Shown in pieces: positions 16,158 to 24,325 of a stretch of 64,000 bases of DNA. The notes beneath the pieces were generated by a model, which was not told where the DNA came from, searched no databases, and saw only the letters and a program-made list of their open reading frames with translations. Within the stretch, counting starts at the first letter, position 1; each line of letters begins with the position of its first letter. Origin of the DNA: Solibacteraceae bacterium (lineage in GTDB: Bacteria; Acidobacteriota; Terriglobia; Bryobacterales; Bryobacteraceae); the NCBI GenBank assembly GCA_021324015.1, contig JAJPJX010000023.1, positions 90,879 through 154,878 on the forward strand, in the 5' to 3' direction. The position numbers and the translations under genes were made by a program.

Positions 16158-18002
16158 TTACTGCAATTCGCCCGTAGACCGGAAACGAAAACTGCCCGCC
16201 AGCGACGTTCCGGAAGCCAGCACTTCCCGGATGCGGCCGCGGTTGGGTCCGGCCTTTGCCGCGGCGTCCGCCAGGCAGCGGACGGCGTCTTCCAGGCGCG
16301 TCTCCGGCGGCAGGCGGAAGACCCAGGGAATGTTGGTCGAGGTCAGCGCGCGATCCGCCGAAAGCGCGATCAAGGGCGCGAATGCCTTGACGGCGATCTG
16401 TTCCGCCAGGTGGCTGGACGCGCGGTCGAGCGCGATCAGCCCCATAGCCTGGTCTTTGTAGAGTGCCTGGACCAACGCCGTAGAGGCCTTTCCCCAGGGC
16501 ACATCGGACGGAATCCCGATCAGCGAATAGCGCCCGGACGGCGGCAGAGCCCTCACCAGTCGGTCCGCCTGGGGGCCGAAGACCGCGATGCGCAGGTCCC
16601 GGACGGCCGAATCGGCGAGCGGCGGTCCGGCGAACTGCACTCCCGCCTCGCCCACTTTCGCGTACGGGGCCTGCATGTAGGCCCTCCGGAACTGCACTTT
16701 GCCGCCCTTTACCGTGCCCAGGTACATGGGGGCCACGTTCTTGCAATTCGGATCGAAGACCATCTCCCCGGTCACACCCTGGTAGTGCTCGATGGCGGTC
16801 AGCGCGTCGCGGATCCGCCCCCGGTTGAGCCCCGCGCGGCACACCGCGGCCAGCAGGATGTTCATGGCGTCATAGCCCAGGGAAGAAAAAGCGTCGGGCC
16901 TGGCCTGGTAGCGCGTTGCGAAGCGCCGGCCGAAGTCCAGCCACCTGGGGTCGTCGCGCGTGGGGTCGTACGGATAGACGGCTTCGAGGCCCTCGGCCGC
17001 CGCACCGGCGATGCGGAACAGATCATCACCCAGCACGCGGTAGCTGCCGAACACCGGCTGTGTGAGTCCCATGGCGCGCATCTGCTTCAGGATCATGCCG
17101 GCGGGGGTCGCGTCCGCCCACAGCACCACGCCGTCCACGCGCGAATCGCGGATCACCCGCAACTGGCGGGCGAAGTCCGTGTCCCCGGGCATGTACTTTT
17201 GCTCGATCACCACGGGGTGCCCCAGGCGGCGGGAGGCGTCCCGGAATTTCAGCACGCCAAAGCGCCCGTAGCGGTCGTTCACCCGCATGATGGCGATGCG
17301 CTCGAGCCCGCGCTCGGTATAAATGCGGTGCGCCAGGGTGTAGCCCTGCACCCGGTCGTCCTGAATGACCGTGAAGTACCAGGGAATCACCGTTTCCGGG
17401 ATGGTGGGGTCCGTGGCAGCGCTGTTGACGATGGGCACTTCCGAGCGCAGCGCCACCCGCAGGGCGATATGCGTGGAATCGCCGCTGATGGAGCCGAGCA
17501 TCGCCCAAACCTGCTCGTCGTAACACATCTTGACGATTTCGTTGCTCGAAGCGCCCCAGACGGCCGCGTCGTTGTGCACCATCAGGCGGAAGGGTTTTCC
17601 GCAATAGCCGCCCCGCGCGTTGGCTTCGTCGATGGCCAGGCTGGCGCCGTGCAGCATGGCGTTCCCCAAAACCTCGTCGATGTGCTCCCGGATGGGCCCG
17701 AGAAATCCGATGCGCACTTCGGAGAGATCCGCCAGGTTGGGCGCCGGGACATCTTGTGCCGCGCCGTTGTACTCCACCAGTTTGGTGTAGTGCTCGTGAT
17801 ATGGCTTGGTGAACCGGGAAAACGGCCGCATGTCCTCCGGTTCGTCCGCGTAAGGCTCGTGGACCCGGTTGGGCGGCGGGCCGGGCGGATGCGCGCCGCA
17901 CTCGCACTGCGCCCACGACGCGGGCGCCGCGGCGAGCAACAGCAGCAGCAACGTGCCGAGCCGCGACCGTGAGGGAGCGGTGTCTCGGCCCAACGGCGGC
18001 AT
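16158..18002 (-). CDS. Periplasmic (branched-chain amino-acid-type) binding protein with an extra C-terminal module
   Basis: A 614-residue Peripla_BP_6-type protein. AAGGAG lies 7 nt before the ATG at 18002, inside the end of the RidA gene. The signal peptide is GTLLLLLLAAAPASWA. The core domain starts at VRIGFLGPIREHIDEVLGNA and runs to an NRGRIRDALTAIEHYQGVTG segment. A shorter second unit follows (LRIAVFGPQADRLVRALPPS ... KAGPNRGRIREVLASG), repeating the C-terminal motif of the first. Known relatives bind amino acids or aromatic compounds for ABC uptake, but no permease or ATPase gene is near. It is last in the eight-gene run, and its first codons contain a dispersed repeat. Confidence 0.8.
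   Translation of the reverse strand: MPPLGRDTAPSRSRLGTLLLLLLAAAPASWAQCECGAHPPGPPPNRVHEPYADEPEDMRPFSRFTKPYHEHYTKLVEYNGAAQDVPAPNLADLSEVRIGFLGPIREHIDEVLGNAMLHGASLAIDEANARGGYCGKPFRLMVHNDAAVWGASSNEIVKMCYDEQVWAMLGSISGDSTHIALRVALRSEVPIVNSAATDPTIPETVIPWYFTVIQDDRVQGYTLAHRIYTERGLERIAIMRVNDRYGRFGVLKFRDASRRLGHPVVIEQKYMPGDTDFARQLRVIRDSRVDGVVLWADATPAGMILKQMRAMGLTQPVFGSYRVLGDDLFRIAGAAAEGLEAVYPYDPTRDDPRWLDFGRRFATRYQARPDAFSSLGYDAMNILLAAVCRAGLNRGRIRDALTAIEHYQGVTGEMVFDPNCKNVAPMYLGTVKGGKVQFRRAYMQAPYAKVGEAGVQFAGPPLADSAVRDLRIAVFGPQADRLVRALPPSGRYSLIGIPSDVPWGKASTALVQALYKDQAMGLIALDRASSHLAEQIAVKAFAPLIALSADRALTSTNIPWVFRLPPETRLEDAVRCLADAAAKAGPNRGRIREVLASGTSLAGSFRFRSTGELQ
17955..17981 (+). repeat. Dispersed GAGCCGCGACCGTGAGG repeat, copy 2 (inside a coding region)
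   Basis: GCCGAGCCGCGACCGTGAGG continues to GAGCGGT. It lies within codons 8-16 of the binding-protein gene on the opposite strand, in the part that encodes the start of the signal peptide. Confidence 0.65.
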
Positions 18003-18006
18003 GGCG

Positions 18007-18498
18007 CTACTCCTTTTCCACGCGCCGCCGGAACAGCGCGATGGCTTCAATTTCCACCAGCAGTTCCGGCCGGCAGAGGATGGCCTGTATTCCGGTCGAG
18101 GCCGGCAGCGGATCGAGCTCCTGCTCCCGGTAGAACGCCGTGCGCTCTTCGTTGAAGGCCGCGTAGTCACGCTCGATGTCGCGCAGGTAGCAGGTTGTGC
18201 GCACGACGTCTTTCCACGTGGCGCCCTCCGCCTCGAGCAGCGCGGTGATGTTCCTGTAAGTGCGCCGGGTCTGGGCGCGGAAATCGCCAATGTGGATCGA
18301 CTGGCCGTTTTCATCCACACTGGCAGTGCCGGAAATCAGCAGGATGACCACGTTGCCCACGTCGATCCGCATGCCCCGGGAGAACGAACTGGGGCGCGGA
18401 TACTTGTAGGCTTCGTTTAGCACCTCCGGGGCGCTGATGGCTCGCTTCTCAATGGCGGTCGCCAACGAGAACTCCGGGATCACGTCTTCGATGATCAT
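18007..18498 (-). CDS. RidA/YjgF/Rid family protein
   Basis: A 163-residue Rid-fold protein preceded by a perfect AGGAGG. Family blocks are present: ILLISGTASVDENG, GDFRAQTRRTYRNI, WKDVVRTTCYLRDIE and LLVEIEAIALF. Canonical RidA uses a conserved arginine about 15 residues before VEIEAIA to deaminate enamines and imines; here that region reads PASTGIQAILC, so I do not see the arginine and the activity may differ. It is the only gene of the eight-gene run without an export signal. Its first 50 nt overlap the end of the upstream propeller gene. Confidence 0.82.
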   Translation of the reverse strand: MIIEDVIPEFSLATAIEKRAISAPEVLNEAYKYPRPSSFSRGMRIDVGNVVILLISGTASVDENGQSIHIGDFRAQTRRTYRNITALLEAEGATWKDVVRTTCYLRDIERDYAAFNEERTAFYREQELDPLPASTGIQAILCRPELLVEIEAIALFRRRVEKE

Positions 18499-19570
18499 TA
18501 CTGGTAACCTCCTGATGAATTCGCATGCCGTGGCTCACACCCTTGGCCGTGGCCACCCAGATGTCGTCGCCCTGGAAATCCACGCCGAATGTGTAATGGT
18601 GGACCGGGGCGCTGTCCACGGGAACGCTGGTCACCTTGCCGGCGGCGTCGCGGACCAGCATCTCCGGGCGGCGGGTGTCCAGTGCCGGCCGGTATGTGGC
18701 CCAGTTCCGGCCGTCGAAATAGGCCAGTCCTTTATCGGTGGAGAACCAGGTGCGCGTGCCGTCTACCGATTTCACCTGGTTCAGAAAGTTGCTGGGCAGC
18801 CCGCTGTCCTTGTCCAGGAAATTGCGCCAGTTGCGCCCGTCGTAGCGGCTGGCGCCGAAATAGGTGGCCACCCAGACGATCTGGTTCACGTAGCTGACCG
18901 ACGTGGTGATCTCGTGGATCAGCCCTTGGTCCTTGTAGAGCACGATCTCGGTCTCGCCGTCCGGATCGTTGTAGTCCTTCCAGCGCTCGGTCTTGACGTC
19001 GTACTCCAGCAGCCCGCCGCCCCACACCGCGTAATAGACCTTGTCCTCCCCCGGGCTCACCGAATAGGTCCAGATCTCGTACATGGGGGTGTTGCGTTCG
19101 TTGAACAGGCTCCACTGGTTCGTGCGGGTGTTCAAACGGCTGGCGCCCGCGGCGGTGGCGGTCCAGACGTACTCTCCCTGCACCGCGACGCCATAGACCA
19201 CGTCGTTGGCCAGGCCGCTATTGAGTTGGTTGAACGTGTCGAACCGGCCGGCCGAATAGCGGCTCAAGCCGCCCATCGTGGCAATCCACAGGTCGCCGGT
19301 CTTCTTATCCAGCGCCAAGTAGAGGACCGCCCGGTGGGCCAGGCCGTCGGCGGGATGGAAGCTCCTCCACTTGCCGTTTTCATAGAGCGCCAGGCCGTTG
19401 TCGGTTCCCGCCCAGATGCGGGCGCCGTCCACACAGACGCTGTAAACGCGGTTATCGGGGAGTCCTTCGGCGGTCGTGAAGTTCTCCCAGCGGAAGCGGG
19501 GCATGTCCTGCGGCGCGGCGGTGCGCGCCAGCAGAACAAACAGAATTCCCGGCAATGCCAGCTTCTTCAT
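18449..19570 (-). CDS. Secreted beta-propeller protein (two-component-regulator-propeller type)
   Basis: A 373-residue protein with signal peptide KKLALPGILFVLLARTAA. Repeated blades read FTTAEGLPDNRVYSV, IWAGTDNGLALYENGKW, LWIATMGGLSRY and IVWVATYFGASRYDGRNW. These match the propeller repeats found in the sensor part of hybrid histidine kinases, but no kinase domain follows. The start overlaps the upstream cytochrome gene by ATGA. The last residues after VSHGMR run into the RidA gene and look unstructured, so the C-terminus may have been extended by loss of an earlier stop. Confidence 0.78.
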   Translation of the reverse strand: MKKLALPGILFVLLARTAAPQDMPRFRWENFTTAEGLPDNRVYSVCVDGARIWAGTDNGLALYENGKWRSFHPADGLAHRAVLYLALDKKTGDLWIATMGGLSRYSAGRFDTFNQLNSGLANDVVYGVAVQGEYVWTATAAGASRLNTRTNQWSLFNERNTPMYEIWTYSVSPGEDKVYYAVWGGGLLEYDVKTERWKDYNDPDGETEIVLYKDQGLIHEITTSVSYVNQIVWVATYFGASRYDGRNWRNFLDKDSGLPSNFLNQVKSVDGTRTWFSTDKGLAYFDGRNWATYRPALDTRRPEMLVRDAAGKVTSVPVDSAPVHHYTFGVDFQGDDIWVATAKGVSHGMRIHQEVTSNDHRRRDPGVLVGDRH

Positions 19571-21390
19571 AGCGTTTTCAAATACTCAATCAGGTCATTG
19601 AGTCCGTCTTTCGCCAAGTCATTGGTTACCCCGTGCGTATCCCGGGGATTGAAGACCGTCCAGATCTCTTCCAGGGTTTGCGCGGAGCCGTCGTGCAGAT
19701 AGGGCGCGGTCAGCGAGACGTTGGTCAGGTGCGGCACGTCGATGAGCGGGGAGCGGTCCGTGGGCTTGCCGCTGCCCACGTCGGTCAATTGCCGGTTGGT
19801 GTAGTATTTGCCCGAGTGGCACACGGGGCATTGCAGTGGTTCCGCAATGGGCGTGCCGTCTTTCTTCCTGGTACGCTCGAAGATGGCCTTGCCGCGTTCC
19901 TGCGCGGGGGTGAGTTCGCCATTGGGCAGACGGTAACGGTTGGGCCGCAGCGGAATGGATTTGATGTAGCGCACCAAATCCGCGAGTTCCTCGGGGGAGT
20001 AGCTCTGCGAGCGGTAGAAGAACTTCTCGGTGCGCGGGCCGCACTCCGTTTCCAGGTCCGGATTGCCGCCGTTCCATTTGAACGGCGCCGTCTCGCCGAC
20101 TTGCTCGAGCGAGCGATTGTCCACGATGTCGATGCCGAAGCCGTCCGGTTCGAGGTCCCATTCCAGGCCATCGATGGTGGCTTCAATGTGGCAACTGGCA
20201 CACCCGAAATGTCCCTGGAAGCCATACTTCGCGGTAAAAAAGAGACGCTCGCCGCGCCGCTCGGGGGTGAGTTCGCGCGGCCCGCCGAGGCCGATGGTGG
20301 CGGTCACCGTGCGGCTGCTTGTGTCGATGACCGAAATGTTGTCGTCCAGGCGGTTCGCGACATAAAGGCGCGTGCCGTCCGGCGAAAGCGCCAGCGCCTT
20401 CGGATTGCGGCCCACGGGAATGCGCGCGGCGACGTAGCGCGCCGCAGCCGAGAGGTCGTTGGCCAGCGCGCGATGTTCCGTAGTCCCTATGGCGGCGAGC
20501 AGGCGGTTGAGATCCAGCACGGTCACCACGTCGGAACCGCTGCTTGAGACATACGCCAGGCGGCGGGCTGAATCCACCGCCACGCCAAAAGGCATGGCGA
20601 AGTAGCGCTCCAGTTCGTCGATGGGGACCTGCACCACTCCGTCGATCCCCTGGCCGAAGACGGCCAGCGAGTTGCCGAACACCCAGCCGTGCGCCACGTG
20701 CGCCAGCGGGATGAGGTTCTTGGGCCGGATCTGGGCGATCAGGCCCAATCGTCCGTCAGCCGAAAACGCCGCGTGGAACATTCCCGCGGCATTCACGACG
20801 CGCTGCCGCTCGATCACCCGCTGTGTGGCCGTGTCAATCTCCGTGATCTCGGACTGCGGCGGAGTGCGGTAGCGGCCCGGGTTGGGGTAGATATGCGTGC
20901 AGTAAACCCGGCGGCCCTCCGGCGAGAGGGTCAGGTAGCTGGCGCCCCGTCCGGCGGCCAGGCGTTTCACTTCCTTGCCGGATGCCAGGTCGATCACCGA
21001 GATGTCGTTGCTGATGCGGTTGGCCGTATACAAAAACGCGCCGGCCCGGTCGGTGATCACGCCGGTTGGTTCGAAGCCCGTGTGCAGCGTGCGGAGGACG
21101 GCGAGCGAGGCCGCGTCGATTTCGCTCACCGTATCATCCCAGGAGTTGGAGACGTACACGCGCGCGGCCCCCGGCCCGAGGGCGATTCCCTTGGGCACCC
21201 GGCCCACCTTCAGGCGGCGGGCCACGCTGTTGGCGCGCGTGTCCGCCACCACGAGTTCGTCCGTGCCCTGGCAGACGATGTACAGGCGCGCTCCGTCGGG
21301 AGAAACCGCCAGTTCGACCGGCGAGGGGTACTGGGCGGGCGAAAGTGCCTGCGCCGCGGCCATGGCCAGCCAGACTCCCCACATGCTCAT
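19567..21390 (-). CDS. YncE-type beta-propeller protein with two c-type haem motifs (MauG/cytochrome peroxidase-like C-terminus)
   Basis: A 607-residue exported protein. A seven-blade YncE-like propeller fills about residues 20-370 (VELAVSPDGARLYIVCQGTD; LALSPDGTRLYVANRLDDN). A C-terminal di-haem region follows, with CASCH at 397-401 and CPVCH at 521-525 and the MauG-type segment TNVSLTAPYLHDGSAQTLEE. Such proteins are periplasmic redox enzymes or electron carriers; the propeller may bind a partner. Both ends overlap neighbouring genes by 4 nt (ATGA), so it is co-translated with the CRTAC1 gene upstream and the propeller gene downstream. Confidence 0.85.
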   Translation of the reverse strand: MSMWGVWLAMAAAQALSPAQYPSPVELAVSPDGARLYIVCQGTDELVVADTRANSVARRLKVGRVPKGIALGPGAARVYVSNSWDDTVSEIDAASLAVLRTLHTGFEPTGVITDRAGAFLYTANRISNDISVIDLASGKEVKRLAAGRGASYLTLSPEGRRVYCTHIYPNPGRYRTPPQSEITEIDTATQRVIERQRVVNAAGMFHAAFSADGRLGLIAQIRPKNLIPLAHVAHGWVFGNSLAVFGQGIDGVVQVPIDELERYFAMPFGVAVDSARRLAYVSSSGSDVVTVLDLNRLLAAIGTTEHRALANDLSAAARYVAARIPVGRNPKALALSPDGTRLYVANRLDDNISVIDTSSRTVTATIGLGGPRELTPERRGERLFFTAKYGFQGHFGCASCHIEATIDGLEWDLEPDGFGIDIVDNRSLEQVGETAPFKWNGGNPDLETECGPRTEKFFYRSQSYSPEELADLVRYIKSIPLRPNRYRLPNGELTPAQERGKAIFERTRKKDGTPIAEPLQCPVCHSGKYYTNRQLTDVGSGKPTDRSPLIDVPHLTNVSLTAPYLHDGSAQTLEEIWTVFNPRDTHGVTNDLAKDGLNDLIEYLKTL

Positions 21391-22994
21391 TTCTCCCGCA
21401 CCTCGATTTCGCGATCCGCGCTGATGTTCTGGAGCGTCTGCCGCGCTCCGCTGGGCCAGGTGACGATCACCTGCTCCGCCTTGGCGGCGCCGCCCAACCC
21501 GAAATGCAGCCGCCCGTCGTCCTGCGACAGGTAGCCCGAACCGGCCACGCGCTGGCTTAGCCGCTGCACGCCGCCGGAGATGACCTCCACCTTAGCCCCG
21601 ATGCCGTCCCGGTTGCTCCGCGTGCCGGTCAGCTTGATGGTCAGCCAGTGATTGCTGGCGGGCGAAACATTGTGCCAGAGGGATCCCGGGCCGCCCAGGT
21701 TGACCACGAAGGCGTCCACCCTGCCGTCGTTGTCATAATCCGCGAAGCAGGCGCCGCGCCCCACGGTCTTCACGTCAAGGATAGGTCCGGCGCTCGAGGA
21801 GACGTCCGCGAACCTCCCGCCTCCCACGCCGCGGAACAGGGAGTGCTCCTGCGGCACCATGTGGATCAGCCCGCCGTGGATGATCAGTATGTCGTCCCAG
21901 CCGTCATTGTCGAAATCGTAAACGCCGGTGCCCCAACTGGTGTACTGCGCGGCCAGTTGGGAGATTCCCGCGGATTCGGTGATGTCTTTGAACCGCAGAG
22001 GACCCGCGGGATCAAGCAGCCGGTTGTACTTCGAGTCGCTGACCCACAGGGTCATGCGGCCGTCGTGTTGCAGATCGAAGAGAACCGGGCCCATCGCCGA
22101 AGTGTTCTCGCCGCTCTGCCCGTAGGCCACCCCGGCCGCGCCGGCTACCTCTTTGAAGGTCCCGTTCTTCTGGTTGAGAAACAGAAAACTCTCGGTCTTG
22201 TCGTTCGCCACGTAAATGTCCGGGCAGCCGTCGCCGTCGAAATCCGCCGCCGTGACGCCCATGGCGCGCCCGGTGAACGCGGCAATGCCGGACTTTTGGC
22301 TCACATCGGAGAACGTGCCGTCGCAGTTGTTGCGATAGAGGACGTTGGTCTCGCCTTCGTAGTCCAGCGGGCCGGGGTAATTATCGGCGGCGTAATAGGC
22401 GCGGTAGTTGGGGTCGAACTTGACGTAGCGGCCCACGAAAAGATCCACGCAGCCGTCGCGGTCGTAGTCTAGCCAGGCCGAGCCGATGGACCAGCCGCCC
22501 GCCTTCAAGCCCGCCTTGGCGGTCACGTCTTCAAAAGTGCCGTCTCCCTTGTTGCGGTACAGTGTGGCGCGGCCGTAGCCCGTGACGAGGAGATCCACCC
22601 GGCCGTCGTTGTCGTAGTCCGCGGCGATGGCGGCGGTGCCGAAGCCCTCTCCGGCAACGCCAGCCTGTTCGGTGACATCCGTGAATTTGCCGTGGCCGTC
22701 GTTGCGGTAGAGATGGTTGTGCGCGGGCACGGCCGGAGGCTTGCGCAGCGGGTAGGGATGCATGCCCTTTTCCAGCGGGCGCCCGTTCACCACGTAGAGG
22801 TCCGGCAGGCCGTCGTGGTTATAGTCCAGCCAGGCACAGCCGGTGCCCGTGCTTTCAAGAAGCGATCCCAGCCTCTCCGCGCCGAAGGTCTGCGTGAACT
22901 GGATCCCGGATGGCGCGGTCGCGTCCTCGAAGCGAATGGGGCCCGCCGGATGTTCCGCCGCGGCCAGCAGGACGCCGAGAATCCAGGGTTTCAT
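21387..22994 (-). CDS. CRTAC1 family protein (FG-GAP/VCBS repeats plus ASPIC/UnbV domain), secreted
   Basis: A 535-residue exported protein with a short signal (MKPWILGVLLAAAEHPAG). At least six calcium-binding FG-GAP/VCBS repeats are visible, for example DYNHDGLPDLYVVN, DYDNDGRVDLLVTG and DFDGDGCPDIYVAND. The C-terminal ASPIC/UnbV domain begins near GIGAKVEVISGGVQ and includes YLSQDDGRLHFGLG and VTWPSGARQTL. Known relatives are integrin-like surface propellers without a defined reaction. Its start lies 1 nt after the stop of the haem-propeller gene, and its stop overlaps the next start. Confidence 0.88.
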   Translation of the reverse strand: MKPWILGVLLAAAEHPAGPIRFEDATAPSGIQFTQTFGAERLGSLLESTGTGCAWLDYNHDGLPDLYVVNGRPLEKGMHPYPLRKPPAVPAHNHLYRNDGHGKFTDVTEQAGVAGEGFGTAAIAADYDNDGRVDLLVTGYGRATLYRNKGDGTFEDVTAKAGLKAGGWSIGSAWLDYDRDGCVDLFVGRYVKFDPNYRAYYAADNYPGPLDYEGETNVLYRNNCDGTFSDVSQKSGIAAFTGRAMGVTAADFDGDGCPDIYVANDKTESFLFLNQKNGTFKEVAGAAGVAYGQSGENTSAMGPVLFDLQHDGRMTLWVSDSKYNRLLDPAGPLRFKDITESAGISQLAAQYTSWGTGVYDFDNDGWDDILIIHGGLIHMVPQEHSLFRGVGGGRFADVSSSAGPILDVKTVGRGACFADYDNDGRVDAFVVNLGGPGSLWHNVSPASNHWLTIKLTGTRSNRDGIGAKVEVISGGVQRLSQRVAGSGYLSQDDGRLHFGLGGAAKAEQVIVTWPSGARQTLQNISADREIEVREK

Positions 22995-22995
22995 C

Positions 22996-24279
22996 TCACT
23001 TCCCTCCGGTGAGCTTTACCGGCTTTGTGGAACGCAAAAGCACCTCGGGCACGGCATTTTCCGGCGCGCGCTCGGGACCGGCGTGGCAGCCGACGCAAAC
23101 CCGTTGCTCGCCCTTGCGCATCCAGAACCAGCCGTGCTCCGCTTCGAGCGTGCGGCCGGATCGATCCAGCACTTCCAGCCGGATGGGCTGGTCCGGGGGC
23201 ACCTGGACATAGAAGGAACCGTCCCGTTCGACCCGGGTTTCGCCCAGCAGCCGCTCCGCGCCCGCCTCCCCCAGCGTGTAAAACCTCGCTGCGCCGATCG
23301 AACCTTCCGGGAACACCCGCTTCGAAACATAGGTGTTCAGGCACAGCAGGTTGCCCGCGCCCCGCTGCGGCATGAGCGCGGAAGGGTGCCGCAGCGGTGG
23401 CTTGCGCGCCGCTACCACCACGGGCTGGAGGCGGAAGCCGGCGTTCGGCCCCGGCAGTCTCTCCAGGCATTGCATGGCGACATCCAGGCGGCACAGCGAG
23501 AGGGGACTGCCTGAACCTGCACTGGCCGCCACCAGCCACTGGCCCGGCGCAAATTCGGCCACCGGCCCGGCGAATCTCGCGGCCGGCAGCCGGAGGGCCA
23601 CCTCTTGTGCCAGGGCCGAGGTGAAGCGCGCCAGGCGGTCGCCCTCCTGGAAAACGATGTCCCCGGAAGCCACCTGCCGGCCGGCGTGGCGGTCGCGGCC
23701 ATGATCGCAGCGGTAGGCCTCCGGGAAGGTGCCGTCGCTGTAGACCGTGTAGAGGTCGCGTCCGCCGGCAGGGTGAGGACCTTCAAACAGGAGCCGCCCG
23801 TCGGCCAGCACATCCGACACCAGGAAATCGCCCGGCGCGTAGGTCAGGCGATCCGGTGCTCCGCCGGCCAGCGGGAGGACTTCGAGGGCAAATCCGGAGG
23901 GGGTTCGCCGCGCGTATACCACCTTCTCATCAGGGAGATAGTGGGGCGTGACGGCATCCTCCGGGAAGTTCGTTACGGCTCTGGCCTTCCCACCCGCGAC
24001 CGGGATCTCCCAGATCTGCCAGGGGCCGCCCTTGCGGAGCTTCCCCGCGAACAGAATGCGCTTGCCGTCAAAAGAGATATCGGCGTCGGCCGAAGCGAAT
24101 AACTCCGGGGCCACGGCCCGCCGCTGCCCGTTTTCGACCAGCACCAGGCTCGCGTGGGAAGGAAACCGCTCGCCGCACTGTTGGTAGTGGTCCGCCTCGG
24201 TGTACACAAAGGGGGGGAAGCTGTCCCAAAGCATCCCAGGCAGCATCATCCACCACAAGCACAGGGTTTTAGGACCCAT
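22996..24279 (-). CDS. Secreted propeller protein with a single haem motif (HzsA-middle-domain-like)
   Basis: A 427-residue protein. A hydrophobic N-terminus precedes TolB/WD-like blades (ADISFDGKRILFAGKLRKGG; VTPHYLPDEKVVYARR). A C-terminal part has the order seen in proteins related to hydrazine synthase alpha: LLCLNTYVSKR, GSFYVQVPPDQPIRLEVLD, then RVCVGCHAGPE with a CxxCH haem site at residues 395-399. Relatives are widespread in planctomycetes and acidobacteria and do not imply hydrazine chemistry. It lies 46 nt after the TPR/VCBS gene and 1 nt before the CRTAC1 gene. Confidence 0.65.
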   Translation of the reverse strand: MGPKTLCLWWMMLPGMLWDSFPPFVYTEADHYQQCGERFPSHASLVLVENGQRRAVAPELFASADADISFDGKRILFAGKLRKGGPWQIWEIPVAGGKARAVTNFPEDAVTPHYLPDEKVVYARRTPSGFALEVLPLAGGAPDRLTYAPGDFLVSDVLADGRLLFEGPHPAGGRDLYTVYSDGTFPEAYRCDHGRDRHAGRQVASGDIVFQEGDRLARFTSALAQEVALRLPAARFAGPVAEFAPGQWLVAASAGSGSPLSLCRLDVAMQCLERLPGPNAGFRLQPVVVAARKPPLRHPSALMPQRGAGNLLCLNTYVSKRVFPEGSIGAARFYTLGEAGAERLLGETRVERDGSFYVQVPPDQPIRLEVLDRSGRTLEAEHGWFWMRKGEQRVCVGCHAGPERAPENAVPEVLLRSTKPVKLTGGK

Positions 24280-24325
24280 AAATCTGCAACCATTCTATGT
24301 CACGCCTGATGCATATTGCAACGAA

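Noticed and set aside
16158..18002. A complete branched-chain amino acid ABC transporter
   Set aside because: Only the binding protein is present; no permease or ATPase gene occurs in the window.
22996..24279. Hydrazine synthesis (anammox) suggested by the HzsA-like C-terminal part
   Set aside because: Only a domain-level resemblance with a single haem motif; no other anammox genes, and such domains are widespread in non-anammox bacteria.
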